Below, piece by piece: positions 1 through 9,833 of a DNA stretch of 64,000 bases. A program made the position numbers and the translations under genes. This stretch comes from an uncultured Lachnospiraceae bacterium (GTDB taxonomy: Bacteria > Bacillota > Clostridia > Lachnospirales > Lachnospiraceae): NCBI GenBank assembly GCA_934432885.1, contig CAKRYY010000007.1:1-64000 (forward strand), read 5' to 3'. The notes below the pieces were generated by a model, which worked only from the letters and a program-made list of their open reading frames with translations, was not told the origin of the DNA and did not search any database. Each line of letters opens with the position of its first letter. The stretch's first letter is position 1.

Positions 1-5
1 GTTTT

Positions 6-671
6 ATGCAGGATTTCGTGATCGTGACGGGAATGGTAATCAAGGCGATACCTGTAGGTGAGTATGACAAGAGCGTTACGCTGCTGACAAAAGAAAGAGG
101 AAAGATTTCCGCATTTGCAAAGGGAGCCAGAAGGCAGACAGGGCGGCTCGGTGCAGCGGCGAATCCTTTCTCTTTCGGCACGTTTAAGCTCTTTGTAGGC
201 AAATCTTCTTATACGATATTGGAAGCGGACATCAGCAACTATTTTGAAGGTCTGCGATTGGATTTTGAGGGCGCTTACTATGGAATTTATTTTCTGGAAA
301 TCGCAGATTACTATGCAAGAGAAAACAATGATGAGAAAGAACTGTTAAAGCTTGTCTATCAGTCGCTGCGGGCACTTCAGAGCGAGAAATTTCCAAATCA
401 GCTTGTACGGTACATATTTGAAATCAAGGCAATGGCAGTGAATGGTGAATTCCCGGGAGCAGACCCGGAGGGAGGCTATGAGGAAGCTGCGCTTTATGCG
501 GTATCCTATATCTGCACCAGTACGATAGAAAGGCTTTATACGTTTACAGTCAGCGACAGTGTGCGCATGCAGCTTTGCAGGATTGCACGGAACGCCAGAA
601 AAAGGGTTATGGACAGAGAATTTAAGAGCCTTGAGGTGCTCGATAAATTGTATGTTGAAAAACCGAAATAA
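6..671 (+). CDS. recO: DNA repair protein RecO
   Basis: RecO helps load RecA at gaps through the RecFOR pathway and anneals single strands. The 221-aa product has the N-terminal OB-fold pattern (GMVIKAIPVGEYDKSVTLLT, then a KGARR stretch near residue 40), followed by the helical C-terminal domain. It is slightly shorter than typical RecO (about 240-250 aa), and the CxxC pairs of the zinc finger in many Gram-positive RecO proteins are absent; only isolated Cys are seen near residues 168 and 189. It lies upstream of glyS, as is common in Firmicutes. The ribosome-binding site falls outside the window, so the start is the first ATG available. Confidence 0.9.
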   Translation: MQDFVIVTGMVIKAIPVGEYDKSVTLLTKERGKISAFAKGARRQTGRLGAAANPFSFGTFKLFVGKSSYTILEADISNYFEGLRLDFEGAYYGIYFLEIADYYARENNDEKELLKLVYQSLRALQSEKFPNQLVRYIFEIKAMAVNGEFPGADPEGGYEEAALYAVSYICTSTIERLYTFTVSDSVRMQLCRIARNARKRVMDREFKSLEVLDKLYVEKPK

Positions 672-703
672 CTCCGCTATAATAAAAAGGCTGAGGTGAA
701 ATT

Positions 704-1369
704 ATGAATAAAAAAATAAAAATGCTGGGGCTTCTTTTTCTGCTTACAGCAGTCTGCTTTACAGGCTGCGGAGGGAAGAATGAAAAGGAGACTTCTGCAA
801 AGGCAAAGGAAGAGGGCAGCAATCTTGTAGAGATCCGGAAGGATGGCTCTATAAAAAGTACGATTGTGGAGCCTTTCCCGGAATCCTATTGTGATGCGGA
901 TGAGTTGAAGAGGTTTATTCTGCAGGAAGCGGCGGACTACAATGGAGAAACGGGTGAAAACAGCGTTTCTGTAAAGAAGTTTTCTGTAAAAAAGGAGATG
1001 GTTACCGTTTCAATGGAATATGGAACCTCGCAGGATTTTGGCGGATTTAACGCATATCCCTTTTTCAGCGGCACGGTAGCAGAGGCCTATGAGGAGGGCT
1101 ATGATTTTTCAGGCGTTGTATTTTTAGAGGCGGACGCTGCATCCAAAAAGGAGACAGCAGAAGAAATCCCGTCTATCCAAAAAGAGCAGCTCCTTGAGAT
1201 GGGAAACCGCAGAATCGTGATAGCTTCGCTCCCGGAGGAAGAGACGCTGACATTAAAGACCAGCGGAAAGATACTTTATATAAGCGGCGCGTCCTGTGAA
1301 AAGAAAAACCAGGCGTTGATAAAAGGAAGCAAAGGCGGTACGGAAACAGCGTATATCGTGTTCAAATAA
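704..1369 (+). CDS. predicted lipoprotein, unknown function
   Basis: The 221-aa protein begins with a lipoprotein signal: basic MNKKIK, a hydrophobic core and lipobox FTGC with Cys22 as the lipidation site, then a Lys/Glu-rich linker. It is therefore probably anchored on the outer face of the membrane. No catalytic motif is recognisable in the mature part (roughly residues 45-221). It sits 32 bp after recO and 30 bp before glyS, so it probably shares their transcript. An AGGTG ribosome-binding site precedes the ATG. I do not recognise the family. Confidence 0.8.
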   Translation: MNKKIKMLGLLFLLTAVCFTGCGGKNEKETSAKAKEEGSNLVEIRKDGSIKSTIVEPFPESYCDADELKRFILQEAADYNGETGENSVSVKKFSVKKEMVTVSMEYGTSQDFGGFNAYPFFSGTVAEAYEEGYDFSGVVFLEADAASKKETAEEIPSIQKEQLLEMGNRRIVIASLPEEETLTLKTSGKILYISGASCEKKNQALIKGSKGGTETAYIVFK

Positions 1370-1399
1370 AATCAAAACGAAATGTGAGAGGAAAAACGT

Positions 1400-2788
1400 A
1401 TGGAAAAAACAATGGAAAAGATTGTGGCATTGGCAAAATCCAGAGGCTTTGTATATCCGGGCTCGGAGATTTACGGCGGACTTGCAAACACCTGGGATTT
1501 CGGCAATCTGGGTGTAGAGCTCAAGAACAACATCAAAAAGGCGTGGTGGCAGAAGTTTGTTATGGAAAGCCCTTATAATGTAGGTGTGGACTGTGCGATT
1601 TTAATGAATCCGCAGACATGGGTGGCTTCCGGACATCTGGGAAGCTTTTCCGACCCGCTGATGGACTGCAAGGAGTGCCATGAGCGCTTCCGTGCAGATA
1701 AGATTATTGAAGATTTTGCAGCAGAAAAAGGAATCAAGCTGGAAACCTCTGTAGACGGCTGGAGCCAGGAAGAAATGATGGACTTTATCCGTGACAACCA
1801 GATTCCCTGTCCGACCTGCGGTAAGCATAATTTTACTGACATCAGACAGTTTAACCTGATGTTCAAAACCTTCCAGGGCGTTACTGAGGATGCTAAAAAT
1901 ACAGTATATTTAAGACCTGAAACTGCGCAGGGTATTTTTGTAAACTTTAAGAATGTACAGAGAACCTCCCGCAAAAAGATTCCATTTGGTATCTGCCAGG
2001 TAGGAAAATCCTTCCGTAATGAGATTACACCGGGTAACTTTATTTTCCGTGTCAGAGAGTTTGAACAGATGGAGCTGGAGTTCTTCTGCGAGCCGGATAC
2101 GGATTTGGAATGGTTTGCTTACTGGAAAAAATACTGTATCGATTTCCTGAAATCTCTTGGCATGAAGGAAGAAGAGATGCGTGTGCGCGACCATGATGCA
2201 GAGGAGCTTTCCTTCTATTCCAAAGCAACGACGGATATTGAGTTCTTATTCCCGTTTGGCTGGGGCGAGCTTTGGGGCATCGCAGACAGAACCAATTATG
2301 ACTTGACACAGCATCAGAATGTATCAGGACAGGATTTGACCTATTTTGATGATGAAAAGCATGAAAAATACATTCCTTACGTTATTGAGCCGTCACTTGG
2401 CGTTGAGAGATTATTCCTCGCTGTTTTATGCGGCGCTTATGATGAAGAGGATTTGGGAGAAGGCGATATGCGTACCGTCCTTCATTTCCATCCAGCGCTT
2501 GCACCGGTAAAAATCGGTGTGCTTCCGCTTTCCAAAAAGCTGAATGAGGGTGCTGAGAAGATTTTCACGCAGCTTTCCAAGAAATATAACTGCGAGTTTG
2601 ACGACAGAGGAAATATCGGTAAGCGGTACCGCCGTCAGGATGAAATCGGAACGCCATTCTGCATTACATACGACTTTGAGTCTGAGACAGACGGCTGCGT
2701 TACCGTAAGGTTCCGTGATTCCATGGAGCAGGAGCGGGTTGCGATTGCAGAACTGGATGCGTACTTTGCAGAGAAATTTACTTTTTAA
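1400..2788 (+). CDS. glyS: glycyl-tRNA synthetase (homodimeric class II type)
   Basis: This enzyme charges tRNA-Gly with glycine using ATP. The 462-aa length and absence of a separate alpha subunit mark it as the homodimeric type. Class II motifs are visible: [19 protein letters not shown] (motif 2, about residue 210) and [10 protein letters not shown] (motif 3, about residue 335), with a C-terminal anticodon-binding domain beginning around residue 370 ([10 protein letters not shown]). A GAGAGG ribosome-binding site lies 8 nt before the chosen ATG; a second in-frame ATG lies 12 nt downstream. The upstream gap is only 30 nt, which leaves no room for a T-box leader. Confidence 0.97.
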   Translation: MEKTMEKIVALAKSRGFVYPGSEIYGGLANTWDFGNLGVELKNNIKKAWWQKFVMESPYNVGVDCAILMNPQTWVASGHLGSFSDPLMDCKECHERFRADKIIEDFAAEKGIKLETSVDGWSQEEMMDFIRDNQIPCPTCGKHNFTDIRQFNLMFKTFQGVTEDAKNTVYLRPETAQGIFVNFKNVQRTSRKKIPFGICQVGKSFRNEITPGNFIFRVREFEQMELEFFCEPDTDLEWFAYWKKYCIDFLKSLGMKEEEMRVRDHDAEELSFYSKATTDIEFLFPFGWGELWGIADRTNYDLTQHQNVSGQDLTYFDDEKHEKYIPYVIEPSLGVERLFLAVLCGAYDEEDLGEGDMRTVLHFHPALAPVKIGVLPLSKKLNEGAEKIFTQLSKKYNCEFDDRGNIGKRYRRQDEIGTPFCITYDFESETDGCVTVRFRDSMEQERVAIAELDAYFAEKFTF

Positions 2789-2809
2789 AGAGTTTGGAGG
2801 AAAAGGCAC

Positions 2810-5446
2810 GTGAAGGCTTACGGTGTAAATGAATTACGAAAAATGTTTTTGGAGTTCTTTGAAAGCAAGGGACATCTGGCAATGAAGAGCTTTTCGCTTG
2901 TTCCGCATAATGATAACAGCCTGCTTTTAATCAACTCCGGTATGGCTCCGTTAAAACCATACTTTACAGGACAGGAAATTCCGCCCAGAAAAAGGGTAAC
3001 GACCTGCCAGAAATGTATCCGTACCGGCGATATTGAAAATATCGGAAAGACGGCGCGTCATGGTACTTTCTTTGAAATGCTTGGAAACTTTTCCTTTGGC
3101 GATTACTTCAAGCATGAGGCGATTGCGTGGACATGGGAATTTTTAACGGAGGTAATCGGCTTAGACCCGGAGCGTTTATATCCGTCGATTTATGAAAATG
3201 ATGAAGAGGCTTTTGCTATCTGGAATCAGGAAATCGGCATTGCGCCGGAGAGAATCTTCCGTTTTGGAAAGGAAGATAACTTCTGGGAGCATGGCTCAGG
3301 CCCCTGCGGTCCCTGCTCAGAGGTTTACTATGACAGAGGCGAAAAATATGGCTGTGGCAAACCGGGCTGTACGGTAGGCTGCGACTGTGACCGCTATATT
3401 GAAATCTGGAACAATGTATTTACCCAGTTTGACAATGACGGCAAGGGAAATTATACCGAGCTTGCACAGAAAAATATTGATACCGGTATGGGACTGGAGC
3501 GTCTGGCAACGGTTGTACAGGACGTGGATTCCATTTTTGACGTGGATACGATTCAGGCGCTGCGCAGCAGAGTCTGCGAGCTTGCAGGAAAAGAATACAA
3601 GAAGGAGTATGCGTGGGATGTATCTATCCGTATCGTGACAGACCATATCCGCTCTGCAACCTTCATGATCTCTGACGGCATTATGCCTTCCAACGAGGGC
3701 AGAGGCTATGTCCTGCGCAGAATCATCCGCCGTGCGGCACGTCATGGCAGACTGCTTGGTATTGAAGGGAAATTCCTTGCGAACTTAAGCCGTACTGTGA
3801 TTGAGGGAAGCCGGGACGGGTATCCTGAGCTCGAAGAAAAGAAGGAGTTTATTTTCAATGTCCTGACGCAGGAAGAGGATAAATTTAATAAGACAATAGA
3901 TCAGGGGCTTTCTATCCTTGTGGATATGGAAGCGGCAATGTCAGCGGAGAACAAGAAAGAATTATCCGGTGCAGATGCGTTCAAGCTCTATGATACCTAT
4001 GGCTTTCCCCTTGATTTGACCAAGGAAATTTTGGAGGAAAAGGGCTTTACCGTAGATGAAACAGGCTTTGCGGCTGCCATGAAGGAACAGAAGGATAAGG
4101 CGAGGGCAGCGCGTAAGGTTACAAATTATATGGGCGCTGACGTTACGGTATATGAGTCGATAGACCCTGCGATTACTTCAAAGTTTGTCGGCTATGACAG
4201 ATTGGAGCATAGCTCTGAAATAACGGTGCTGACAACGGAGACTGAGCTGGCAGAGGCGGTAACTGAGGGAGAAAGCGCAACCATAATTGTAAATGAAACT
4301 CCGTTTTATGCAACGATGGGTGGACAGTGCGGCGATGTCGGCGTTATTTCCGGTCCGGAGGGCGAATTTGCAGTTAAGGATACGGTAAAGCTGCTCGGCG
4401 GCAAGATTGGCCATATTGGTACGGTGACCAGAGGGATGTTCAAAAAGGGCGATACGGTTACCCTGCGTGTGGATGCTGCAAACCGTGCAGATATCTGCAA
4501 GAACCACAGTGCAACGCATCTGTTACAAAAGGCACTGCGTACGGTGCTTGGCAGCCATGTTGAACAGGCTGGCTCCTATGTAGACGGTGAGCGTCTGCGT
4601 TTTGACTTCAGCCATTTCTCCGCAATGACCCCGGAGGAACTGAAAAAGGCAGAAGAAATTGTAAATAAAGAGATTGCCGCATCACTTCCTGTTATTACAA
4701 AGGAAATGACAATCGAAGAAGCAAAGAAAACCGGCGCAATGGCGCTGTTTGGTGAAAAGTACGGCGAGACAGTAAGGGTTGTTTCAATGGGGGACTTCTC
4801 TGTTGAACTGTGCGGCGGTACGCATGTAGCGAATACAAGTGAGATTGCAGCCTTTAAGATTATTTCTGAGAGCGGCGTTGCTGCGGGCGTAAGAAGAATC
4901 GAAGCGCTGACAGGCAGAGGTCTGATGGCATATTATGATGGACTGGAGCATACCGTAAAAGAAGCAGCTTCACTTGTAAAGGCAGCGCCTGCGGAACTGA
5001 CAGAAAAGCTGAAGCATCTGCTGGCTGAGATGAAGAGCTTACAGAGTGAGAACGAGGCGTTAAAGAGCAAGGCAGCAAAGGAAGCACTTGGCGATGTTAT
5101 GGATCAGGTCATCACGGTCAAGGGTGTAAAGCTGCTGGCGGCAAAGGTTACAGATGTAGATATGAATGGTCTGCGTGAGCTTGGCGACCAGTTGAAGGAC
5201 AAGCTTGGCGAGGGCGTTATCGTGCTTCTTTCTGAGGCTGGCGGCAGAGTGAATATTGTCGCAATGGCGACTGACGGCGCACAGAAGGCAGGTGCACATG
5301 CTGGAAACCTGATTAAGGGAATCGCAGCTCTTGTAGGCGGCGGTGGCGGCGGCAGACCGAACATGGCGCAGGCAGGTGGTAAGAATCCGGCAGGAATTGA
5401 CAGCGCAATCGCAGAGGCGGCAAAGGTGCTGGAAGGACAGTTATAG
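2810..5446 (+). CDS. alaS: alanyl-tRNA synthetase
   Basis: This enzyme charges tRNA-Ala and edits mischarged tRNA. The 878-aa product has the full order: class II catalytic core at the N-terminus (MKSFSLVPHNDNSLLLINSG), editing domain with the zinc-binding pairs HSATH near residue 565 and CGGTH near residue 668, a coiled coil around 720-755, and a glycine-rich C-Ala/DHHA1 tail (GGGGGGRPNMAQAGG). The start is GTG, 8 nt after a GGAGG ribosome-binding site. It follows glyS by 21 nt, suggesting one transcript for both synthetases. Confidence 0.97.
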   Translation: MKAYGVNELRKMFLEFFESKGHLAMKSFSLVPHNDNSLLLINSGMAPLKPYFTGQEIPPRKRVTTCQKCIRTGDIENIGKTARHGTFFEMLGNFSFGDYFKHEAIAWTWEFLTEVIGLDPERLYPSIYENDEEAFAIWNQEIGIAPERIFRFGKEDNFWEHGSGPCGPCSEVYYDRGEKYGCGKPGCTVGCDCDRYIEIWNNVFTQFDNDGKGNYTELAQKNIDTGMGLERLATVVQDVDSIFDVDTIQALRSRVCELAGKEYKKEYAWDVSIRIVTDHIRSATFMISDGIMPSNEGRGYVLRRIIRRAARHGRLLGIEGKFLANLSRTVIEGSRDGYPELEEKKEFIFNVLTQEEDKFNKTIDQGLSILVDMEAAMSAENKKELSGADAFKLYDTYGFPLDLTKEILEEKGFTVDETGFAAAMKEQKDKARAARKVTNYMGADVTVYESIDPAITSKFVGYDRLEHSSEITVLTTETELAEAVTEGESATIIVNETPFYATMGGQCGDVGVISGPEGEFAVKDTVKLLGGKIGHIGTVTRGMFKKGDTVTLRVDAANRADICKNHSATHLLQKALRTVLGSHVEQAGSYVDGERLRFDFSHFSAMTPEELKKAEEIVNKEIAASLPVITKEMTIEEAKKTGAMALFGEKYGETVRVVSMGDFSVELCGGTHVANTSEIAAFKIISESGVAAGVRRIEALTGRGLMAYYDGLEHTVKEAASLVKAAPAELTEKLKHLLAEMKSLQSENEALKSKAAKEALGDVMDQVITVKGVKLLAAKVTDVDMNGLRELGDQLKDKLGEGVIVLLSEAGGRVNIVAMATDGAQKAGAHAGNLIKGIAALVGGGGGGRPNMAQAGGKNPAGIDSAIAEAAKVLEGQL

Positions 5447-5476
5447 GGATTTTTCTGCAATTTCTGTAAAAAATAG

Positions 5477-5504
5477 TTGACGTGTGCGCAAAATATGCTA
5501 TAAT
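5477..5504 (+). promoter_or_regulatory. sigma-A promoter for rpsU
   Basis: TTGACG at 5477-5482 is followed by a 16-bp spacer and a perfect TATAAT at 5499-5504, which is preceded by TGC and so forms an extended -10. It lies about 80 bp upstream of rpsU. A second TATAAT at 5525-5530 has no clear -35 partner. Confidence 0.8.
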
Positions 5505-5586
5505 GTTAAATGTGCATGTGAATGTATAATAAAATACCCAATCAGTCGTGTGAACGAAGGGACTGAAGGGAGGTTAGGTGTGGTTT

Positions 5587-5763
5587 ATGTCAAACGTAAT
5601 CGTTAAAGAAAATGAGACTTTAGACAGCGCGTTACGTCGCTTTAAGAGAAGCTGTGCGAAGGCGGGAATCCAGCAGGAAATCCGCAAAAGAGAGCATTAC
5701 GAAAAACCAAGCGTAAAACGTAAAAAGAAATCTGAAGCAGCCAGAAAACGTAAATACAACTAA
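5587..5763 (+). CDS. rpsU: 30S ribosomal protein S21
   Basis: S21 is a small, late-assembling protein of the 30S subunit near the anti-Shine-Dalgarno region. The 58-aa product reads [20 protein letters not shown] and ends in a Lys/Arg-rich tail, as in the family. An upstream in-frame GTG at 5578 would add three residues; I chose the ATG because the family begins with MS-V-VKENE. The GGGAGG ribosome-binding site (5568-5573) is unusually far (13 nt) from this ATG and only 4 nt from the GTG. The gene has its own promoter and terminator, so it is monocistronic. Confidence 0.95.
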   Translation: MSNVIVKENETLDSALRRFKRSCAKAGIQQEIRKREHYEKPSVKRKKKSEAARKRKYN

Positions 5764-5778
5764 GAAATAAAAACAAAA

Positions 5779-5806
5779 GTCCTCAGCAGATGCTGGGGAC
5801 TTTTTT
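5779..5806 (+). terminator. rho-independent terminator of rpsU
   Basis: A 9-bp stem (GTCCTCAGC / GCTGGGGAC, one G-U pair) with a 4-nt loop is followed immediately by six T. It begins 16 nt after the rpsU stop codon. Confidence 0.92.
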
Positions 5807-5811
5807 ATTTC

Positions 5812-5837
5812 ATAGGAAATTACTTTGAATTTCCTAT
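5812..5837. repeat. short palindromic repeat, AGGAAATT type
   Basis: Perfect arms ATAGGAAATT and AATTTCCTAT enclose a 6-nt loop. The right side continues as TTCCTATTATA, an 11-mer also present in the palindrome at 19008-19040, which likewise follows a terminator directly. A separate hairpin (GGCAAA/TTTGCC, 5842-5859) lies just downstream. The rest of the 187-bp gap shows nothing else recognisable. Confidence 0.6.
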
Positions 5838-5950
5838 TATAGGCAAACTCTTTTTTGCCCTTTACAGAAAAGGACTTGATGTGTTACGCTATGAGGGGAT
5901 TTTTTGATTGGGGAAATTACAATAAGGGAAAACTATGAGGAGTGAGAATT

Positions 5951-6544
5951 ATGTGGATGAAGGAAATGTTTGGTACGGATTTGTATCATATTATAGCCGC
6001 TTTTCTGATTTACAGCGTGCTTGGCTGGTTCGTTGAATCCATTTATATGTCAATCTGCAACCATAAGATTACGAACCGCGGCTTCGCGAGAGGACCATTT
6101 TGTCCGATTTATGGCTTTGGCGGCGTGCTCGGCTATCTGATTCTGCATCCCTTGGAGGGCAGATATATAGAACTGTATATTGCCGGTGCGCTGATTGCTA
6201 CCATGTTTGAATTTATGGTTGGCAAGCTGATGCTGGCGCTTTTTGGCGAGCTGTGGTGGGATTACAATGACAAGCCGTTTAACTATAAGGGCATTATCTG
6301 TCTTGAGAGCACCATTGCATGGGGCTTCTATGCAGTTATCATTATTATGTTCTTAAACGGAAAGATTATGGGCTTTATTGACAGATATTCCTATACCTTT
6401 GGGACGAGAGTCTGCGCAGTGCTTTTGCTGCTTGCAATAATCGACTTTTTTTCTCAATTATTTCATGCGCTTAACTGGAATAAAAGGAAATATTATGATA
6501 TGATTAAAAAGACATACGAGACCTTTCGCACGAGATGGTACTAG
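5951..6544 (+). CDS. putative ABC-transporter type IV (CmpB family) membrane protein
   Basis: The 197-aa product has about five predicted membrane segments and the family's typical N-terminal region (FLIYSVLGWFVESIY, then a PFCPIYGFGG stretch). The family name refers to a putative permease, but its function is not established and no ATPase gene lies next to it. GAGGAG at 5937-5942 is 8 nt before the ATG chosen here; an in-frame GTG at 5942 overlaps that site and is less likely. It stands between rpsU and a chemoreceptor gene, with no obvious functional partner. Confidence 0.75.
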   Translation: MWMKEMFGTDLYHIIAAFLIYSVLGWFVESIYMSICNHKITNRGFARGPFCPIYGFGGVLGYLILHPLEGRYIELYIAGALIATMFEFMVGKLMLALFGELWWDYNDKPFNYKGIICLESTIAWGFYAVIIIMFLNGKIMGFIDRYSYTFGTRVCAVLLLLAIIDFFSQLFHALNWNKRKYYDMIKKTYETFRTRWY

Positions 6545-6577
6545 GTGGGGTGTCAAAAAACTTGAAAGGGTGAGGGT

Positions 6578-8314
6578 ATGAAACTAAGAGGAAAGATTTT
6601 AACAATGGTTATCGCACCGATTGTCATTTTCTGCGCAGTGATTATCACGGTAAGCTCGCTGCAGATTACAAAATCGATGAAGTCAATCATCCACAATGAC
6701 TTATATGCGATGGCACAGGCAGTACAGGAAATTATCAAAGACGGCAATGGCATGAAGGATATGTATACTGTGGACGAAGAGGGCAATCTCTGGAATGGAG
6801 ACAAGCTCAATATTTCTTCTGCTGACAGCATGCTCGGATTTGATACAATCAAGAGAAATACAGATATTGATATTACCATATTCTACGGGGATACAAGACG
6901 TGCAACGACGGTAGTCGGCGATGCAGGCACGCGTCAGGTTGGTACGCAGGCGAGTGCAGAGGTTGTCGCAGCGGTACTGCAGGGCGGGCAGACGCTTTTC
7001 GCAGAAAATGTAGACGTTGTCGGAAAACCTTATTTCGCATGTTACATACCGTTGTATAATGGCGCTGATAAAAAGACTCCTGTCGGCATGATTTTTACCG
7101 GTATGCCACAGTCCGATGTGGAGCGCGACATTAGTGCAATATTGATTACAGTTGTAACTGTTGGTATTTTCTTAACGGTAGTATGCTCTGTGATTGGCAT
7201 TGTTGTTGTAAACAGCATGATCCGCAGAATCCGTCACGGCGCAGAAATTGTTGAAGCGGTTGCAGAAGGTAATCTGACAGTAACAGTCCATGAGAAGGAG
7301 CTGCGCGTACGCGATGAGGTCGGCGATATTGACCGTGCGATTGCCAATCTGCAGAAACGCCTTTCCGATATTGTCAGCGATATTCATGAAATGTGTAAAA
7401 ACGTAAACTCTGCTTCCCAGTCCTTAAGTGGTCATGCAGAGATGTCTTCATCCCATTTGTCCCAGATTGATACCGCAGTTAATGAGATTGCACAGGGCGC
7501 TGGCACACAGGCGGAGGAAACACAGGAAACGACAGAAAATGTCATCGTTATGGGCGATATGATTGAGAAGAATAATTCGCAGATTGAAAACCTTAACGTT
7601 AATGCCGAAGAGATGACAAAAGCTGGCGACAGTGCAATTGATACGCTCAAGGAACTTGAGGCGATTAACGGCAAAACCAAGAATGCGATTGACGTCATTT
7701 ATGAGCAGACCAACACGACAAATGAGTCTGCAATGAAGATTCGCGAAGCGATTAACCTGATTACAGATATTGCAGAGGAAACCAATCTGCTTTCCTTAAA
7801 TGCTTCTATTGAGGCGGCAAGAGCAGGAGAACAGGGCAGGGGCTTTGCTGTAGTTGCAGGTCAGATTCAGAAGCTGGCTGAGCAGTCCAATGAGTCTGCA
7901 CGCAAGATTGAAGCGATTGTCGCATCCCTGATTGAGGATTCTGATAAGGCTGTAGAGACGATGAATGAAGTTCGTCAGATTATGGAAGAACAGAGCGAAA
8001 AGGTTGATAAGACAAGCTCCATGTTCCGCCAGTTAAAGACAGGTATCGACCAGTCCGTTAATGCGGTTGATGTGATTGCAGAGAGTACCAAGGAAATTGA
8101 CAAGACTAGAGTAAGTGTTGTGGATTCCTGTCAGAGTCTGACCTCTATTGCAGAAGAGAATGCAGCAAGCACAGAGGAAACTTCGGCGGCTGTTTCTGAG
8201 CTGACAGGACTTATGGAAAAGATTACTTCTGATTCCAGGAGCCTGAAGCAGATTGCAGAAGATCTTTATGAGGAATTCCAGTTCTTTAAAATTGCAAACA
8301 CACCGCAGGAATAG
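6578..8314 (+). CDS. methyl-accepting chemotaxis protein with extracytoplasmic Cache-like sensor
   Basis: This receptor passes an extracellular signal to CheA/CheW. The 578-aa protein has TM1 at about residues 8-30, an external Cache-like domain at about 31-184, TM2 at about 185-213, a HAMP linker at about 214-265 and a long helical signalling hairpin. The invariant tip lies around 400-427 ([15 protein letters not shown]). The ligand cannot be read from the sequence. No cheA or cheW is in the window, but a cheR homologue is at 24.6 kb. A terminator follows the gene. Confidence 0.93.
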   Translation: MKLRGKILTMVIAPIVIFCAVIITVSSLQITKSMKSIIHNDLYAMAQAVQEIIKDGNGMKDMYTVDEEGNLWNGDKLNISSADSMLGFDTIKRNTDIDITIFYGDTRRATTVVGDAGTRQVGTQASAEVVAAVLQGGQTLFAENVDVVGKPYFACYIPLYNGADKKTPVGMIFTGMPQSDVERDISAILITVVTVGIFLTVVCSVIGIVVVNSMIRRIRHGAEIVEAVAEGNLTVTVHEKELRVRDEVGDIDRAIANLQKRLSDIVSDIHEMCKNVNSASQSLSGHAEMSSSHLSQIDTAVNEIAQGAGTQAEETQETTENVIVMGDMIEKNNSQIENLNVNAEEMTKAGDSAIDTLKELEAINGKTKNAIDVIYEQTNTTNESAMKIREAINLITDIAEETNLLSLNASIEAARAGEQGRGFAVVAGQIQKLAEQSNESARKIEAIVASLIEDSDKAVETMNEVRQIMEEQSEKVDKTSSMFRQLKTGIDQSVNAVDVIAESTKEIDKTRVSVVDSCQSLTSIAEENAASTEETSAAVSELTGLMEKITSDSRSLKQIAEDLYEEFQFFKIANTPQE

Positions 8315-8348
8315 AACAGGGTCTATAAAAGACCGAATCAGATTTACA

Positions 8349-8377
8349 GGGCGCTCCCACCAGGAAGCGCCCTTTTT
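8349..8377 (+). terminator. rho-independent terminator after the chemoreceptor gene
   Basis: GGGCGC and GCGCCC form a strong stem, extended inward by CC/GG pairs, and are followed by TTTTT. Confidence 0.9.
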
Positions 8378-8441
8378 GTATAATTAAAAGCCTCTGCTCA
8401 TATATATTTGACAGAACACATTTTGCGGCAGGAGTGGTAAT

Positions 8442-9689
8442 GTGAAAAAAATCAGGACTAAGGTGGTGGCAGGACTGCTCTGCCTTATGCTGCTGGTATC
8501 GGAGCTTATGGGAGGCGCTCTTTGCGTAAGGGCACAGGAGATGGAAACAGAACAGGGAAAGCTCCAGGATACGAAAGAGCGAAGCGAGAACGCGGTGGCG
8601 GGCAGCGGAGCCGTTGATATTGCAGCACCATCGGCAATTTTGATGGAGGCCTCGACAGGCGGCGTTATCTGGCAGAGGGATAGTGAGGTAAGGAGGAGCC
8701 CGGCAAGTATTACAAAAATCATGACGCTGATATTGATTTTTGAGGAGCTGGATGCTGGAAGGATAAAGCTTGCGGATGAAGTGACGACAAGTGCGTATGC
8801 GAAATCTATGGGCGGTTCACAGGTTTTTCTGGAAGAGGGAGAGCAGCAAACGGTAGATACGCTGATTAAGTGTATTACAGTGGCGAGCGGAAACGATGCC
8901 TGTGTTGCGATGGCGGAGTATATCGCCGGAAGTGAGGAGGAATTTGTTGCCCGTATGAACCAGAAGGCAAAAGAGCTTGGCATGGCAGATACGCATTTTG
9001 AGGACTGCTGTGGGCTGACCAGCTCAGACGGGCATTATACGACAGCAAAGGATGTGGCGGTTATGTCAAGGGAGCTGATTGTCAGACATCCTGCTATCTA
9101 TGAATATACGAAAATCTGGATGGAAGACATTACGCATACCACCAAAAGGGGAAGTACGCCGTTTACCTTATCCAGCACTAACAAGCTCTTAAAGCAGTAT
9201 CCTTATACGACGGGACTTAAAACAGGCTCTACCAATAAGGCAAAATACTGTCTGTCGGCAACAGCCAATAAAGATGGAATTGATTTGATTGCGGTCGTAA
9301 TGGCGGCGCCGGATTATAAGATACGTTTTCAGGACGCCATGAAGCTTTTGAATTATGGATTTGCAGTCAGCAGGCTTTATACAGATGAAAATAAGGATGT
9401 GCTGCCGGAAATTGCAGTTTCGGGAGGCGTTACAGAGAAAGCGCCGGTTGCTTATAAAGAAGCCTTTTCCTATTTGGACCTTGCAGGGAATGATGTAAGC
9501 CAGATTCAGAAGGAACTGCGCCTGCCGGAGAGCGTAGAGGCACCCGTCAGGGAGGGAGACATTGCAGGAAAGGCAGTTTATACGCTTAATGGAAAAGAGC
9601 TGGGAAGCGTTGATCTTGTATTTACTGCTTCAGTGGAAAAGGCAGGCTATCGTGACTACCTGCGGAAAGTATTTGGCTTTTTTTTCTAG
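8442..9689 (+). CDS. D-alanyl-D-alanine carboxypeptidase (DacF/PBP5-like)
   Basis: This is a low-molecular-mass penicillin-binding protein that trims the terminal D-Ala from peptidoglycan stem peptides outside the membrane. The 415-aa product has a signal peptide (residues about 1-31), the catalytic SITK motif at 89-92, SGN at 149-151 and KTG at 260-262, followed by a beta-rich C-terminal domain. The start is GTG with GGAG 7 nt upstream. Unlike PBP5 itself, a C-terminal amphipathic anchor is not obvious, although the last residues (YLRKVFGFFF) are hydrophobic. A second paralogue lies at 12.1 kb. Confidence 0.93.
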   Translation: MKKIRTKVVAGLLCLMLLVSELMGGALCVRAQEMETEQGKLQDTKERSENAVAGSGAVDIAAPSAILMEASTGGVIWQRDSEVRRSPASITKIMTLILIFEELDAGRIKLADEVTTSAYAKSMGGSQVFLEEGEQQTVDTLIKCITVASGNDACVAMAEYIAGSEEEFVARMNQKAKELGMADTHFEDCCGLTSSDGHYTTAKDVAVMSRELIVRHPAIYEYTKIWMEDITHTTKRGSTPFTLSSTNKLLKQYPYTTGLKTGSTNKAKYCLSATANKDGIDLIAVVMAAPDYKIRFQDAMKLLNYGFAVSRLYTDENKDVLPEIAVSGGVTEKAPVAYKEAFSYLDLAGNDVSQIQKELRLPESVEAPVREGDIAGKAVYTLNGKELGSVDLVFTASVEKAGYRDYLRKVFGFFF

Positions 9690-9694
9690 GATAT

Positions 9695-9780
9695 GATATA
9701 ATGAGCGAAAGCGAGTCAGAGGGAGCTTGCTTGCTCTTGACGAGCGGCGAAATTATTGAGTGATGAAATCACGATATAAT
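9695..9780. repeat. intergenic inverted-repeat element between 8-bp direct repeats
   Basis: Between two copies of GATATAAT (9695-9702 and 9773-9780) lie a hairpin GGAGC/GCTC near 9722-9736, the purine-rich string GAGCGAAAGCGAG and a small palindrome GTGAtgaaaTCAC. The combination of GAGCGA-AGCGAG and a palindrome abutting GATATAAT resembles the minus strand of the 80-bp units at 34979-35138. No promoter with acceptable spacing was found. Confidence 0.4.
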
Positions 9781-9833
9781 AAAAAACTGTCAGGCATTAT
9801 ATTGCGCCGAAGGAAAACGATAAGGAAGATACT

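Noticed and set aside
1370..1399. T-box leader for glyS
   Set aside because: Only 30 bp separate glyS from the gene before it (and 21 bp before alaS), too short for a T-box.
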